Notes under the pieces: model-generated
The model's database searches: none
The model's input: the letters and a program-made list of their open reading frames with translations, nothing else
What the model was told of the DNA's origin: nothing
In this document: in pieces, positions 43,289 through 54,473 of the stretch
How positions within the stretch are numbered: position 1 is the stretch's first letter
Layout: every line of letters starts with the position of its first letter
Origin: Tridacna crocea
Taxonomy: Eukaryota > Mollusca > Bivalvia > Cardiida > Cardiidae
DNA length: 64,000 nucleotides
Assembly: GCA_943736015.1 (NCBI GenBank)
Contig: OX031061.1
Coordinates: 13,091,290-13,155,289, forward strand
Direction of reading: 5' to 3'
Translations under genes and position numbers: made by a program

Positions 43289-43437
43289 TTTTCACTTTTA
43301 AAGCAGAAATAGAGTTAAAAGGATGAAAGGATGGCAAGATTCTTTAGCAACTAATTATTGTAAAAAGTTTTCTACATTGAATGGTTCATGAAAAATTGGA
43401 AAAAAAGAAAAGCAGATTACAGGGAAAGCATAGTATC

Positions 43438-43925
43438 TGTTGATTGATTGATTGATTGATTGATTGTATGGTGTGAAATGCTGTTTTCAACATTATTTCA
43501 ATTATATCAGGATGGCCAGTGCATCTATCCATGCTTTCCTTGAATTTTTTTTACCATTGATACTCCATACAAGTCACTGTATATGATCTCAAGAAAGAGA
43601 TAGAGCATATAAGAATCATCTTTGACAGAAAATGATTGATTGGTATTTATCACCGTTTTCAACATTATTTCAGTTATATCCCAGTGGCCAGTGCACCCAA
43701 CTGTGCTTTCCTTGAATTTCTTTTATGAATACTTTGCCCAATATCATTTCCAAGCTGCTGTCTACTTTTCCACATCACCAAACAATGGTCAGCAGTGAGA
43801 GAGGAATGAATCCTGTCACAATGACTATCATCAATCCTCAGAAGGAAATTGGCCGAGCTGGGGATCAAATCTGCGATCCCTTTTTCTCAAGTCTTGTATG
43901 CTAATAACTGAGCTATTGGGCTTGA
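43438..43925 (-). mobile_element. tRNA-derived SINE with (TCAA)n tail, two overlapping copies
   Basis: Minus orientation. A tRNA-like head lies at about 43840-43915 (plus-strand text CTGGGGATCAAATCTGCGAT is an inverted B box; ACTGAGCTATTGGG an inverted A box). The body contains AACATTATTTCAGTTATATC. The body and tail occur twice, at 43438-43560 (with GATTGATTGATTGATTGATT) and 43625-43735. Confidence 0.6.
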
Positions 43926-44159
43926 ACTAAAGATGCCATCTCTCATCTGTTAACAGAGTGTCTACTACTTGCTAGTTCTGCATAAATAGCCTCCATGCCT
44001 ACAAGATACATGCATACTTAAACCTTAATGACTTCACGACTACAATTGCCTTTGCTGTTAGTGTAGATCAAGGTCATGCTGCACAAAATGTGTAGCCTGA
44101 TCTTCAATCTATACTGTCCGCTTTGTGGAAACACTGTAGACAGATCAATCATGAAATTG

Positions 44160-44690
44160 CAGTTATTTGCGTTGTGTCTGTGGTATACTGATCTATCCTG
44201 CAGATAAGTGTAAAGGTACGAGTATAGCTTGTGTTTGTATAAAGGGAATTCATACTGCATTGCTAGCATTTGTAGTGACATGGTAGAGCGTTGGCTTTGA
44301 GACCGGCAGGTTCATGGTTATTTCTTAGAACTGTTACATTGGCTTTCATTGTAAAAACCCCACTTGTTTGACAATCAGGGTAACAGAAATTGAAGGATAA
44401 GTGGATGATTCATCATAAGGCGGGGGGGGTATGTAATATACTGGTCTATCCAATAGATAGATGTAAAGGTATAGCTTGTGTTGGTATAAGGGGACATTTA
44501 TACTGCCTTGCTATAGATCTAGCTTTTGTAGTGCCTTGATCGAGCGTTCGCCTTAAGAGCCAGAGGTTCAGGGTTCAAAGCCCACCAGATACGGCTATTT
44601 CTTAGACCTGTTTAAAATCTACAGGATGAAAACATCTGATAGGTTTATTTGGAACTTTAAGGGTAACTGGTTGATATTGTGTCAGTTGTA
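44160..44690 (+). mobile_element. tRNA-like SINE pair, plus strand
   Basis: Two related copies of about 260 bp. Each has GATAGATGTAAAGGTATAGC-like leader and ATACTGCCTTGCTA. Then comes a tRNA-like part with A box TCGAGCGTTCGCCTTAAGAG (copy 2) or TAGAGCGTTGGCTTTGAGAC (copy 1) and B box GGTTCAAAGCCC (copy 2). Confidence 0.5.
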
Positions 44691-44820
44691 TGTATAGAAA
44701 CCATTAAAAAAAAATATATATAGAGCAGGCATTTTGAATGTTTAGAAATATAGTACACCATAATTTATAATTTAAGGAATAAAATTTATTGTCTATGTAA
44801 CAGGTGGTGAAAAATATATC

Positions 44821-44897
44821 GCGGCTCAACCGGGATTCGAACCCGGGGTCTCGGGAATACCGTTCCTGCACTCTAACCAACTGAGCTACCGAACCAC
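44821..44897 (-). tRNA. tRNA-like cassette 1 (degraded)
   Basis: The minus strand folds as a cloverleaf. Acceptor GGTTCGG pairs with TTGAGCC, D stem GCTC/GAGT, T arm CCGGG-TTCGAAT-CCCGG. The anticodon stem has one mismatch. The anticodon loop is ACGGTAT, with C instead of T at position 33. It lies in a repeat bounded by TGTAGC...GTTACA-type ends, so a mobile tRNA-like sequence is more likely than a working gene. Confidence 0.4.
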
Positions 44898-45093
44898 ATG
44901 TCGATACGGTCGCACGGTATATCACCAAATACCTGTACCCTGCTACATGTACCCCCTCCAAATTTAGAATTTATCCCAAATTCTGGAGACAGAGAAGCAT
45001 TGTGAAATGTTCTCGAGATGCCTAAGCAGTAGCCATCCACATCGTTGGTTATTTACGGAGGGCGCCAAATGTAACAGGTGGTGAAAAATGTAT

Positions 45094-45170
45094 CGCGGCT
45101 CGACCGGGATTCGAACCCAGGGTCTCAGGAATACCGTTCCTGGACTCTAACCAACTGAGCTACCGAGCCA
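45094..45170 (-). tRNA. tRNA-like cassette 2 (better preserved)
   Basis: Same cassette 273 bp further on. All stems pair: acceptor GGCTCGG/TCGAGCC, D stem 4 bp, anticodon stem CAGGA/TCCTG, T stem CTGGG/CCCGG with loop TTCGAAT. The loop ACGGTAT would read GGT (threonine) but has C at position 33, which is abnormal. Flanked by the same GTAACAGGTGGTGAAAAATG and CGGCTACAT repeat ends. Confidence 0.5.
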
Positions 45171-45352
45171 CATGTCGATACAGCCGCACGATATATCAAC
45201 AAATAGCTGTGCCCGGCTACATTTATAAGATTTATTCAAGTTTTATTTTATTTCTGTGATGCTGTTCAATTATTTTCAAAAAATCTAAAGGTTAACTAAA
45301 ACCCTGTAATTCACCATTGAATTTATAATTCACAAGTGAATTTTGTTACTTT

Positions 45353-46752
45353 ATTATACGCCCGTCGAAGACGGGACGTATTATGGGATCACCCATGGCG
45401 GGCGGGCATCCAGGCGGGCGGGCGGCGTCCAGTTCTTTGTCCGGAGCATATCTCCAAAACTATACTAGCTAGGGTTATGAAATTTCATGGGTGGATACAT
45501 CTCATCGAGGGGGAGTGCAGTGCACAAGAATCATAACTCTTGCTCGCTTAATTTTTCAGTTATTGCCCTTTGTTGTTTTTCATACTTGAATTTTGTCCGG
45601 AGCATATCTCCAAAACTATAGTAGCTAGGGTTCTGAAATTTCATGGGTGGATAGATCTCATCAAGGGGGAGTGCAGTGCACAAGAATCATAACTCTTGCT
45701 TGCTTAATTTTTGAGTTATTGCCCTTTGTTGTTTTTCATACTTGAATTTTGTCCAGAGCATATCTCCAAAACTATACTAGCTAGGGTTATGAATTTTCAT
45801 GGGTGGAAAGATCTCATTGACGGGGAGTGCAGTGCACAAGAATTATAACTCTTGCTCGCTTAATTTTTGAGTTATTGCCCTTTGTTGTTTTTCATACTTG
45901 AATTTTGTCCGGAGCATATCTCCAAAACTATACTAGCTAGGGTTATGAAATTTCATGGCTGGATAGATCTCATTGACGGGGAGTGCAGTGCACAAGAATC
46001 ATAACTCTTGCTTGCTTAATTTTTCAGTTATTGTCCTTTGTTTTTTTTTCATACTTGAATTTTGTCCGGAGCATATCTTCAAAACTATAGTAGCTAGGGT
46101 TATGAAATTTCATGGGTGGATAGATCTCACCGAGGGGGAGTGCAGTGCACAGGAATCATAACTCTTGCTTGCTTAATTTTTGAGTTATTGCCCTTTGTCG
46201 TTTTTCATACTTGAATTTTGTCCGGAGCATATCTCCAAAACTATACTAGCTAGGGTTATGAAATTTATGGGTGGATAGATCTCATCGAGGGAGAGTGCAG
46301 TGCTCAGGAATCATAACTCTTGCTCGCTTATTTTTGAGTTATTGCCCATTGTTGTTTTTCATACTTGAATTATGTCCGGAGCATATCTCCAAAACTATAC
46401 TAGCTAGGGTTATGAAATTTCATGGCTGGATAGATCTTACCGAGGGTGTGTGCAGTGCATAAGAATCATAACTCTTGCTTGCTTAATTTTTGAGTTATTG
46501 CCCTTTGTCGTTCATACTTGATTTTTGTACGGAGCATATCTCCAAAACTATAGTAGCTAGGGTTATGAAATTTCATGGGTGGATAGATCTCATCCATGGG
46601 GAGTGCAGTGCACAGGAATCACAACTCTTGCTTGCTTTATTTTTGAGTTATTGCCCTTTGTTGTTTTTCATACTTGAATTTTGTCCGGTGCATGCCCCAC
46701 CTTTACAACTTGGGGTAAGACGGGCGTATCTTGCGACAATTTGCCGCTCTTG
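45353..46752 (+). mobile_element. Family C satellite element, complete
   Basis: 5' palindrome ATACGCCCGTC GAA GACGGGACGTAT, then GGCGGGCGGGC repeats. Eight monomers of 153-157 bp follow, starting at GTCCGG 45439, 45595, 45751, 45907, 46064, 46220, 46374 and 46527. Each contains GCATATCTCCAAAACTATAC and GGAGTGCAGTGCACAAGAAT. The 3' end has inverse arm GACGGGCGTAT, hairpin GCGAC-AATTT-GCCGC, and TCTTGTTTTT. Confidence 0.92.
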
Positions 46753-47029
46753 TTTTTGATATACCATGGATATTTATTAGAACATGAATTAATGTTCAGC
46801 AGGTAAACATCATGTATTTGATATAGTTAACATCACTGATGCAGTCTACACTTCAATGAACAATAAAAAACTGAAGTTTCATTTAATAGTAAATTTAGAT
46901 ATCTTGTTCCATACTATAAATATACATCAAGTCCCCCTTTTTCATGACATGTCTTTAAACAATCCCCCCCCCCCCAAAAAAAAAGTTATGGTCAGACTAT
47001 TATTCATAAGGAACATAATAAATGGTTGT

Positions 47030-47698
47030 ATGAAGTTTGGTCATTTCTGGTCAAAAATTTGGTCAATCGGCCAATCTTGGAAAAACCTTGTGTGCACTAT
47101 AGAGGCTACATATTTAGCCCTTTACTCTTGAAAATTAGAGTGTTTGTCTTGATAATGCATGTATTGAGTTAGAAATTTGGTCATGTCAGGTGAAAAGGTA
47201 GGTTGATTAGCAAGAAAAACTTTGTGTACATTGTGAAGGCCAGATTTTCAGCCCTGTGCTCATGAAAATGTTTGAGAGCATGTGTTCTGATAATATCTTG
47301 AACATGTTTGAAATCGGGTCTACTGAGACAAATTTTGGAAAAAGAAACTTTTTATGCATTCTAGAAGCCTTTGTATGTTTTGTTTTTGAGAGATTCTTAT
47401 AAAAATTGGTAAGAATGCTTTTCTTGATCAGTCAAGTTAGTAAGTGAGATCATGTTAGGTCAAGAAGTAGGTCTTTGGGACAAAAACCTCATGACTGAGT
47501 ATGAGAGAGACAATATTTTCAATTCAATACTCATGAAACATAGTTGGAATGTTTGTCTTGGTTAGATTTCTGACAAGTTCTTTAAAAGGTTATGTTTTGT
47601 CAAACATAGGGTAGCTGTCATGTTTTGCATTATCTCAACAAGGATCTCTACAGCTTTGTGAATCCTAGATGGCTTTAGGGCCAATGGCCCTCTTGTTT
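47030..47698 (+). mobile_element. Type 4 satellite element, 3' end only
   Basis: Four worn type 4 monomers end in the hairpin GGGCCAATGGCCC and TCTTGTTTA. No 5' palindrome. Preceded by a C10-A10 homopolymer at about 46964-46984. Confidence 0.75.
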
Positions 47699-47859
47699 AA
47701 TGAAATGCCAAGTCATGGAAAAATTGGGCTTAATGTTAGATTCCATCATGGATCAACAACAAAAAGGCCAGGTAAACATTTTTTAAGGCAAAATCACTTT
47801 TATTTCGGGCAAAATAAGTCTTTTTCAGCAAGGTATATCATTTCATCAAAAAGTCTTGT

Positions 47860-49103
47860 CTAATTTTGCATAAATGATGGGATATGTGACAGAAATAAAA
47901 ATAAAGACCCTTGTGGGAACAGGGGAAAATGATGGTTATCAGCTTTTTTAGTTCACCTGTGCAAGAAGTGCTCAAGATAAACATTTTGTGGTCATACTGT
48001 GCCTGTTTTCTGTCATGTGTTGTCTGGTTGTCCACATTACCTTGTGTGCTCTCTAGATGTCACATTTTCAGTTAAAATCACATGGAATTTGATCTGTTTG
48101 TCTAGATAAATCTGGGGCAAATTTGGTATTTAGTCATATCAGGTAAAAAGTAAGTCTTTGGGCCAAATCTAAAAAACACTTTCTGTGCACTCTGATGACA
48201 ACATTTTTAGCCTGATACTCATGAATTTAAGTCAGAGTTTCGTTTTTTTTTTTTTTTAAATCTCAGACAAAGTCAGCATTAGAATTTTTTTTACCAGAAG
48301 GAAGGTCTCTGGGATTAATTTGAGAAAATGTGAAGTGCATTTTTCAGACTGAATTTCATGAAAGTTGATAAAAATGTTTGTCTTGGACATTTTAGAAATT
48401 AGATCAATGCCTAGTCAAAACTAAGGTCACTAGGCCAACTCTAAGAACAGTATAAAGTGCACATTTGAAGCCACATTTTTAGTCTGATACTCATGAAATT
48501 TGATAAGAATGTCTTGATGATATCTTAGGCATGTCTAGAATTGGATCACAGTTGGATAAAAAAAGTAGGTCACTCCGCTAAATCTTAGAAAACCTTGAAT
48601 GCACACTGATGACTATATTTTTAGCCTGTTACTCATGAAACTAAATTAGATGTATTTGTTCTCAGGGTGTCTTAGGTGACTGTAATAACTTGGAAAACCC
48701 TTTTTCAACCTGATACTCTTGAAGCTTGGTCAGAAAATTGTTTTGTTGAAATCTTGGACAAAATTGGCTGCAACAGGTCAAAAGGTTGATCTCTAGGCCT
48801 AATCTTTGAAAAACCTTATGTGCTGTCTAGTGGCAGTCTGATACTCATGAAACACTATCAGAATATTGGTCTTGATGATATCTTTGGCAATTTTTAGAGT
48901 AAGGTCAAGTTGTTAAAAAAGTTGGTCACTTACACTCATGTGTTTTACATCATTAAAACAACGATCTCTTCAGTTTCATGAACCTAAGATGATCTACTCA
49001 GGTGAGCACTTTAGGGTCAATGGCTGTACTGTGTTCATGCTCACTATGTTTTCAAAAGCCTTCTCACCAAGGGTCATTAAACACAGGATTATTAAGTAAA
49101 GGG
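47860..49103. mobile_element. piggyBac-like MITE interrupted by a type 4 element
   Basis: The left half ends GGGGAAAATGATGGTTATCA; the right half resumes ACTATGTTTTCAAAAGCC and ends GTAAAGGG before TTAA 49104-49107. The left terminus is not clear. Confidence 0.7.
47947..49025 (+). mobile_element. Type 4 satellite element inside a MITE palindrome
   Basis: 5' end TTAGTTCACCTGTGCAAGAA / GTGCTCAAGATAAAC. Six or so worn type 4 monomers follow. The 3' end is ACTCAGGTGAGC with a damaged hairpin (AGGGTCAATGGCTGTACT). The insertion point is the T run right of the MITE centre, the same site as for the element at 22208. Confidence 0.8.
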
Positions 49104-49136
49104 TTAAGGATGAAATTATATTTTCTTGACCTACAG

Positions 49137-49634
49137 AAATAGCACAACACCAACAACAATCTCTAAGCCAGATACACATGAGGGTGGCACAAAGCTAATA
49201 AACACATTGGTATTGAACCAAAGACCAGAACCTAAGGCAAGCACTCAGCCTTTACATCATGTACAAATACTTGAAACATTGCAAGAAAGGTCTCCTGCAA
49301 CTATCGCTACTTCAAGTCCTTCTTCGAAAACTAATTTAGCAGTCTCAGGTGATTCTGTTGATGGAGTCAAAAAGGCATCTGCTAACCAAGAAACAATTCA
49401 CTTAAGTGGCTTAAGTGATACAAATAGTGGATACAAAGATTCTACATTCAAAGATAAAGATACCAACAAGGATAATGTGCCAGACATGGAAAAAGTAGGA
49501 CACTATAGAGATGAAAAACCAACCAAAATGGATAAAATTGAGTTTAAAACGGATCCCGATGAAGTTGTGCAAAATGAAAAGCATGAAGACACTGTGATAG
49601 AAAGAGCCAAGGAAGGATACACTACTCCTATAGT
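49137..49634 (+). CDS. Internal exon of an unidentified gene (166 codons)
   Basis: Largest credible coding piece in the window. The 3' splice site ATTTTCTTGACCTACAG (ending 49136) is followed by one base and an uninterrupted frame to the donor AGT|GTATGT, leaving two bases. The protein is hydrophilic and low in complexity: Ser/Thr/Pro at first (NSTTPTTISKPDTHEGG), then Lys/Asp/Glu (KDSTFKDKDTNKDN), no membrane segment. This is typical of a disordered region. Entry and exit phases are equal (498 nt, a multiple of three). The next exon in phase is 55036-55242. Reading on past the donor would give a short hydrophobic tail and a stop at 49692, which could be an alternative end. Confidence 0.55.
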
Positions 49635-49639
49635 GTATG

Positions 49640-50345
49640 TTTCATGTTTTGTTGTTCATTTACATGTAATTCTATTTTTGACTGCCCTGTAGTCTGGAAT
49701 CTTTTGATACTGTGCTCTTTTTAAGCCTTTACCAAACAATACAAATGAAGTATTTCATCAGTATACATTTCTGATCAGTTGGATGAGGTTGGGTTGTTAG
49801 TGTTTAGAGGTGCTTATTGGATGAGACCAAAAATCGAATTGGATGGAAGCCTCTTTACTCATGCAATGAGAACTCGTCTGACCACATAGAAACTCTGACT
49901 GTTGTAATGGTCCTTTACATATATGTACCTCCCTTTATAACTTAAAAAAGAAAGAGATAGCTGCACATACATGAATCTGAGAATGGACAGAAAGAGCCTA
50001 AAACGAATACTTCGATGTAGTCTTTGATCATGATGATGCTGTACAAAGAGTGTACATGTGTGATACAGAATGAGTACAGAATTTATGTTTTTCTATTGCC
50101 TATCGTTATTTTAATGGTTTCTGCCATTTTTCAGTCTGTCTGTCCATCTGTCTGTTAGTCCATCTGGATGTCAGTCCATTAGTCTGTTTCTTGTTAACAG
50201 GATTAAGCCCACTGTTATTAGATTTTGCACAGTTTATATTATTTAATAGATTTAACCCTATTGATTTTGAAAGAAATCAAACAAATAGTAAGGGAAAGGT
50301 AGCCATTTCAACTTGAAATTTTAAATTTTTTGATTACCCTATTTA
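49640..50345. other. Intron-like DNA with a family D fragment
   Basis: 49640-50120 shows nothing recognisable. 50120-50330 is a family D fragment (TCTGTCTGTCCATCTGTC microsatellite, AGATTTTGCACAGTTTATAT, AACCCTATTGATTTTGAAAG) with no ends. Confidence 0.6.
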
Positions 50346-50346
50346 G

Positions 50347-50733
50347 TCTGTGAATCAAGTAAATGATGAACAATTTAATTTTATGATTTCTGAAGTTCAG
50401 TTAAAGGTGAATATTACATGCATCATCACTTTTGGTTGGAAAATCTTGTACACAGACAAGACCAACAACAATGGAAAAAAGCATGAGAATGAGAAAAGTT
50501 GCACTGCGATAAGTAAAGATGAGGCTGATTTTGGATATGTCACTGACTTACTTTACATATTAGTAAACATCTTGTATTCTAGAGTTAAAATTGAAGAGAT
50601 TTTGCAGTTCATGTTTATCATATGTAATAATAACAATTCTAACAATATTGTGAGTGGGGCAGTATTTGGAGACTTGGTTATTATTTGTTTACATTTGTAT
50701 CTTGAGTCACTCTGTATGACAAATAACTAGCAA
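50347..50733 (+). other. Exon-like open frame, not phased with its neighbours
   Basis: A good 3' splice site (TTTTTGATTACCCTATTTAG) starts an open frame to a stop at 50731-50733. Two parts look coding: SVNQVNDEQFNFMISEVQLK (50347-50406, followed by GGTGAA) and KTNNNGKKHENEKSCTAISK after TTGTACACAG at 50455. Neither enters in the phase required after 49634. It may be an exon of an alternative transcript, part of another gene, or chance. Confidence 0.2.
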
Positions 50734-50734
50734 A

Positions 50735-53125
50735 GGACTAGCATTCGCTTGTCTAAAACTGACAGCATGTAGATTGGAATGTGAGATTCTACATTTTCAG
50801 TTATCAGTAAAATAAATGACAAACAAGCATCCTGCAATGTCAACTTTAGCTTTTGTACTATTTATGGGTCTATGTTAACATATGCAGCTTGTTTTTTCAT
50901 GTGTTCATACATAGAAAGATAGCACTGTGCAGGCCCATTGGAGCGAAATTTTATTTGGTCCAGCCATTTAGGCAAGCGGCGAAGTCGCAAAGCCATGCTT
51001 CCCCGCAAAAATTTGAAAATAAGGGGCTCTCTGGTGCATTTTTTTAGGGTTTTTTTTAACACACTTTTTTCTAGCTGCCAATTCTCTGCAATGACCGAAA
51101 TACTGTTGAAAAGGACATAAAGCATCAAAACATTATAATCATTTCTGATGTCTTCTGATCTCTCGAAAGAATTTGTTTCATATCTTACAGCCGTGTACTC
51201 TTAAAGAAAATGTTTCTCAACAGGAACTGAAATTTTTGGCTTCATGTATACCCACACTATAATAGCGATTAAGTGTTAAATGTGTTTTTCATGGCTTGGT
51301 GGTTAAGCATTTTTTTCTTGTGGTGTCACCCATTAAATCTGTCTAACAAGCATGCGATTACGAATCAAAGCTTTATTTTCATCTCTGGACCAGTGCACAA
51401 ACAGGACGAAGTAAGTGTTGCAAAGCCTACGATCCAACATGCAACGCTTTTTTTGAAAGCATTTAAATTTGCAAATTGCAACGTCAAGACAGACAAACCC
51501 CAAAAAGAGGGTAATTGCGCTTTTGAACAGTAGGAGATAAATAATTAAACAAAAACAAATGCTACAAGATACATGATTCTGCAGAATAACAATTACTTGT
51601 AAATTATTTCTGTAAAAAGCAGTCATTTTTCCTAGGCATTACTTAGGCTGTGGAAATACATTTATTTGTGTCTCAAATATCTGCTGAGAACACCAGATTA
51701 TTGATACTTGTTATAACTAAAATGCAGTTTAAAACTTTAAGATGTTTCTTACAAGTATCAATAATCTGGTGTACATGTTATGATAGCGAGCCATTGTTTT
51801 GAGCGAAATCAAAGAACACTACACCTTTGCATCTAGTAGCAATATTTTCAAACATGTTTAGAAATGGATGCAATGTATTTCAGTTCTCAAAAAAACGAAT
51901 CTGATTGCTAGACATAGTTATTTGGCTATATCTGGAAGCGTATATCATTTTTGGCCAAAAATTTGGTCCGCCCATTTTTCATTTTCGGCCGTAAATTTGG
52001 TACGGCCATTGCCAGACCAGCCGGACCGCTTCCGACAGCCTTGTTTTGACATTTACAAGAAAAGAAGATTTAAAAAAGGTGTTGAGAAGGTAATCTAAGG
52101 TATGAACTATACAAAGTCTGTTGACTTGAGATAATTTATGCAGTATTCTACATTGTTATTGAACTGTAAGTTAAAAACTTTCAACCCACACTTCCAATTC
52201 AAATTTTTTTTTTTTAACATTATTTTGACCTTAGAATATGAAACACACAAAGAATTATTATGGAATCTGTTCCCTTGTATACATGTATCTTAACTGTGCA
52301 CATAGCCAATTGACAATTTTGTCACGCTTCACTAAACAATGGTATTTGTGTACAATGCTCCATTTTTATGTTGTAAATGCAGACCTGGCAAAAGTTTTAG
52401 CATTTGAATAAGTGCAAAGTTTGCCTCATGATAGCCAACTATAGCAGAGTTAAAGAGTCTCCTGTATTCTGTCCAGAAAAGCCTGAGATTAACATTTGAA
52501 ACCTATTGGGAAAATATCTGGATGTGCTGCCATTTATGACTTTGTCTGGTTGATTTTTTGTGCATTATCTATCATTCACAGGTTGTAGCTGAAGTTCATC
52601 CGAACGTGAAATGATTTTGATTGATTGAATTAATTTGATTATGTATTGCAGTTTAAAATTGCAAATTTACCATCCCTTGACCCATCCATCTTTAAGTCTT
52701 GAGCTGGATGTACTGTTCTCCCTACATAGAGAAAGTCATGCTATTGAAGACAATTCATCAAATCACTGGACTTGACCTAATTTCAATCATATATCATAAA
52801 GACAAACGTTGCGACCAAGCTTCATGAGTATCTGGCTGGAATATGGCATCGAGAGTGCACACAAGTTTTTTCTAAGATTTACCAGAGAAAAAGTAGGTCA
52901 CTAGGAACATCTAAGGAAAACCTTGTGTGCAATCGAGAGGCCACATTTTCAGCCCAATTCTCATGAAATTTTATCAGAATGTTTTTCATGATTATATTCA
53001 TGATAATATTGGACAAAAAATCTGTTTGTGTGATTCCATGGTTCATGTGAAAAGTTTCTGAAAAAATAATGCCTACTTATTTCACCTACAGCATCTTGGA
53101 CCAAAACCATAAACACAGATTTTTT
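50735..53125. other. Mostly unassigned intronic DNA with one perfect hairpin
   Basis: 50925-51050 (GGCCCATTGGAGCGAAATTT) and 51950-52040 (TTTGGTCCGCCCATTTTTC, GACCAGCCGGACCGC) look like fragments of further repeats. A perfect inverted repeat is at 51691-51771 (separate entry). 52840-52990 holds one type 4 monomer. A small exon-like frame ends GTTGAGAAG|GTAATC at 52089, without further support. Confidence 0.4.
51691..51771. other. Perfect 21-bp inverted repeat, 39-nt loop
   Basis: The left arm CACCAGATTATTGATACTTG plus T (51691-51711) is exactly complementary to 51751-51771. The total of 81 nt is the size of a microRNA precursor. Arms end sharply on both sides. It could also be the remains of a small inverted-repeat element. 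No seed match or expression can be judged here. Confidence 0.6.
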
Positions 53126-53126
53126 T

Positions 53127-54358
53127 ATGCTGCCCGAAGGGCGAGCATATAGTCGCCGCTTCATCTGTCCGTCCGTCCTTCCGTCCGTCCGAAGCCATTT
53201 GTCCACAACCCTTGGACCAAATTAGATGAAACTTCATATATTAACTCCTTAGGGTAAAGTGCCCAAGCACTTTTCCTGGTTTTTCACTTTGACCCTGTGT
53301 CATGGAAAAAGGGGGCTTAGTGCAAAATTGCAATTTTTTACTAATAACTCATTCAGTTTTTGTCAAAATATCATGAAACTTCATGGTTATATTGTTTACG
53401 GAAAGTTTCAGCATGTGCCATTGCTATTTTTAATCTAAGCGTTTTTTAAGTTGATGTTCTGTCATGGAAAAAGGGGGTTTCTTGCAAAATTCCAATTTTT
53501 ACTAATATCTCATTCAGTGTTGGTCAAGATTTCACTAAATTTCATGGTTATATTGTTTTTTCAAAGTTTCACCATGTGCTCTTGTTTCTTTATCTATGTG
53601 TTTTTCAATTTGACCCTCTGTCATGGAGAAAGGGGGTTTCTTGTAAAATGCCAAGGAAAAAGGGGCCTTAATTCAAAATTGCAATTTTTACTAATATCTC
53701 GTTCAGTTTTTGTCAAACTTTCACGAAACTTCATGGTTATATCTTGTTTTACAAGTTTCAGCATGTGCCCTTGTTATTTTCAATCTATGAATTATTAATG
53801 CGCAAATACCTCAATCCTGGCTTCTCAATTTGAGGCTGCATCACGGAAAAGGGGGACTTCATGGAAAAAATTGTTTTTCACTAGCATCTCCTACATCAGT
53901 GCACAAGACTTTATGAAATTCAAATTTGAACTTGTTGGAACGTTACCCAGGTACCTCTCTTCCGGTTTCTGAATTTCAGGCTGTGTCACAGAAAAAGGGG
54001 GCTTCATGTAAAAAATAGTTTTATGTAATATTTACTACATGACTGCTCAAAATTTTATGAAATTTCGAATTTTGATTTATTATTCAAAAATGGCATAAAC
54101 CACACACCTGTTGTATTTAATTCAATGATGCAATATTGTCTTATGGGAAAAGGGGACTTAAAGGGGGCTTAGTGGGCTTATTGTCCTCTACAAGTTTGTG
54201 TTGGCTATCACTAAGATAGTAATTGCCTTTTCTCTTCAATTTTTTGGGGGGCATGAACAAGTCCTTTTAGGATAAAAGAAGTGAATTTATATCAATTTCA
54301 TATATTTTATGACAAGCACTTGTTCGGGGAGCATAACCTGTCTCTGACGGCTCTTGTT
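53127..54358 (+). mobile_element. Type 5 satellite element, complete
   Basis: 5' palindrome TTATGCTGCCCGAA / GGGCGAGCAT, then GTCCGTCCGTCCTTCCGTCC. Monomers of about 170 bp follow with CATGGAAAAAGGGGGCTT, ATTTTTACTAATATCTCATT and TTCATGGTTATATTG. A 3' domain holds CTATCACTAAGATAG and GCATGAACAAGTCC. The 3' end has the inverse arm TTCGGGGAGCATAA (13 of 14 match the 5' arm), a hairpin TGTC-TCT-GACGG, and CTCTTGTTT. Confidence 0.88.
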
Positions 54359-54473
54359 TGTTAGGCCTAATTTGAAAAATACAACATAACGTTTTTGTGT
54401 CTACTGAAAAACGGAATACAGTTACATTAATTAAAGTGGCTTTCCGATAGGCCCATATGGTGTGATGTTTTAA

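Noticed and set aside
44160-44690. Functional tRNA genes
   Set aside because: A and B box-like text is present, but stems do not pair, and the surroundings repeat as a SINE body.
45353-46752. Regular repeats that might suggest a CRISPR array
   Set aside because: The monomers are 153-157 bp, repeated throughout with no unique spacers, and bounded by element ends. The genome is eukaryotic.
49126-49692. A stand-alone 188-codon gene
   Set aside because: No ATG in a start context. The text begins at a clear 3' splice site, and the last 15 codons past GTATGT are hydrophobic and unlike the rest, so I treat it as an internal exon.
50925-51050. Exon-like text near GGCCCATTGGAGCG
   Set aside because: Short frames are open on both strands at once, and the style resembles a repeat fragment. 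No splice pair found.
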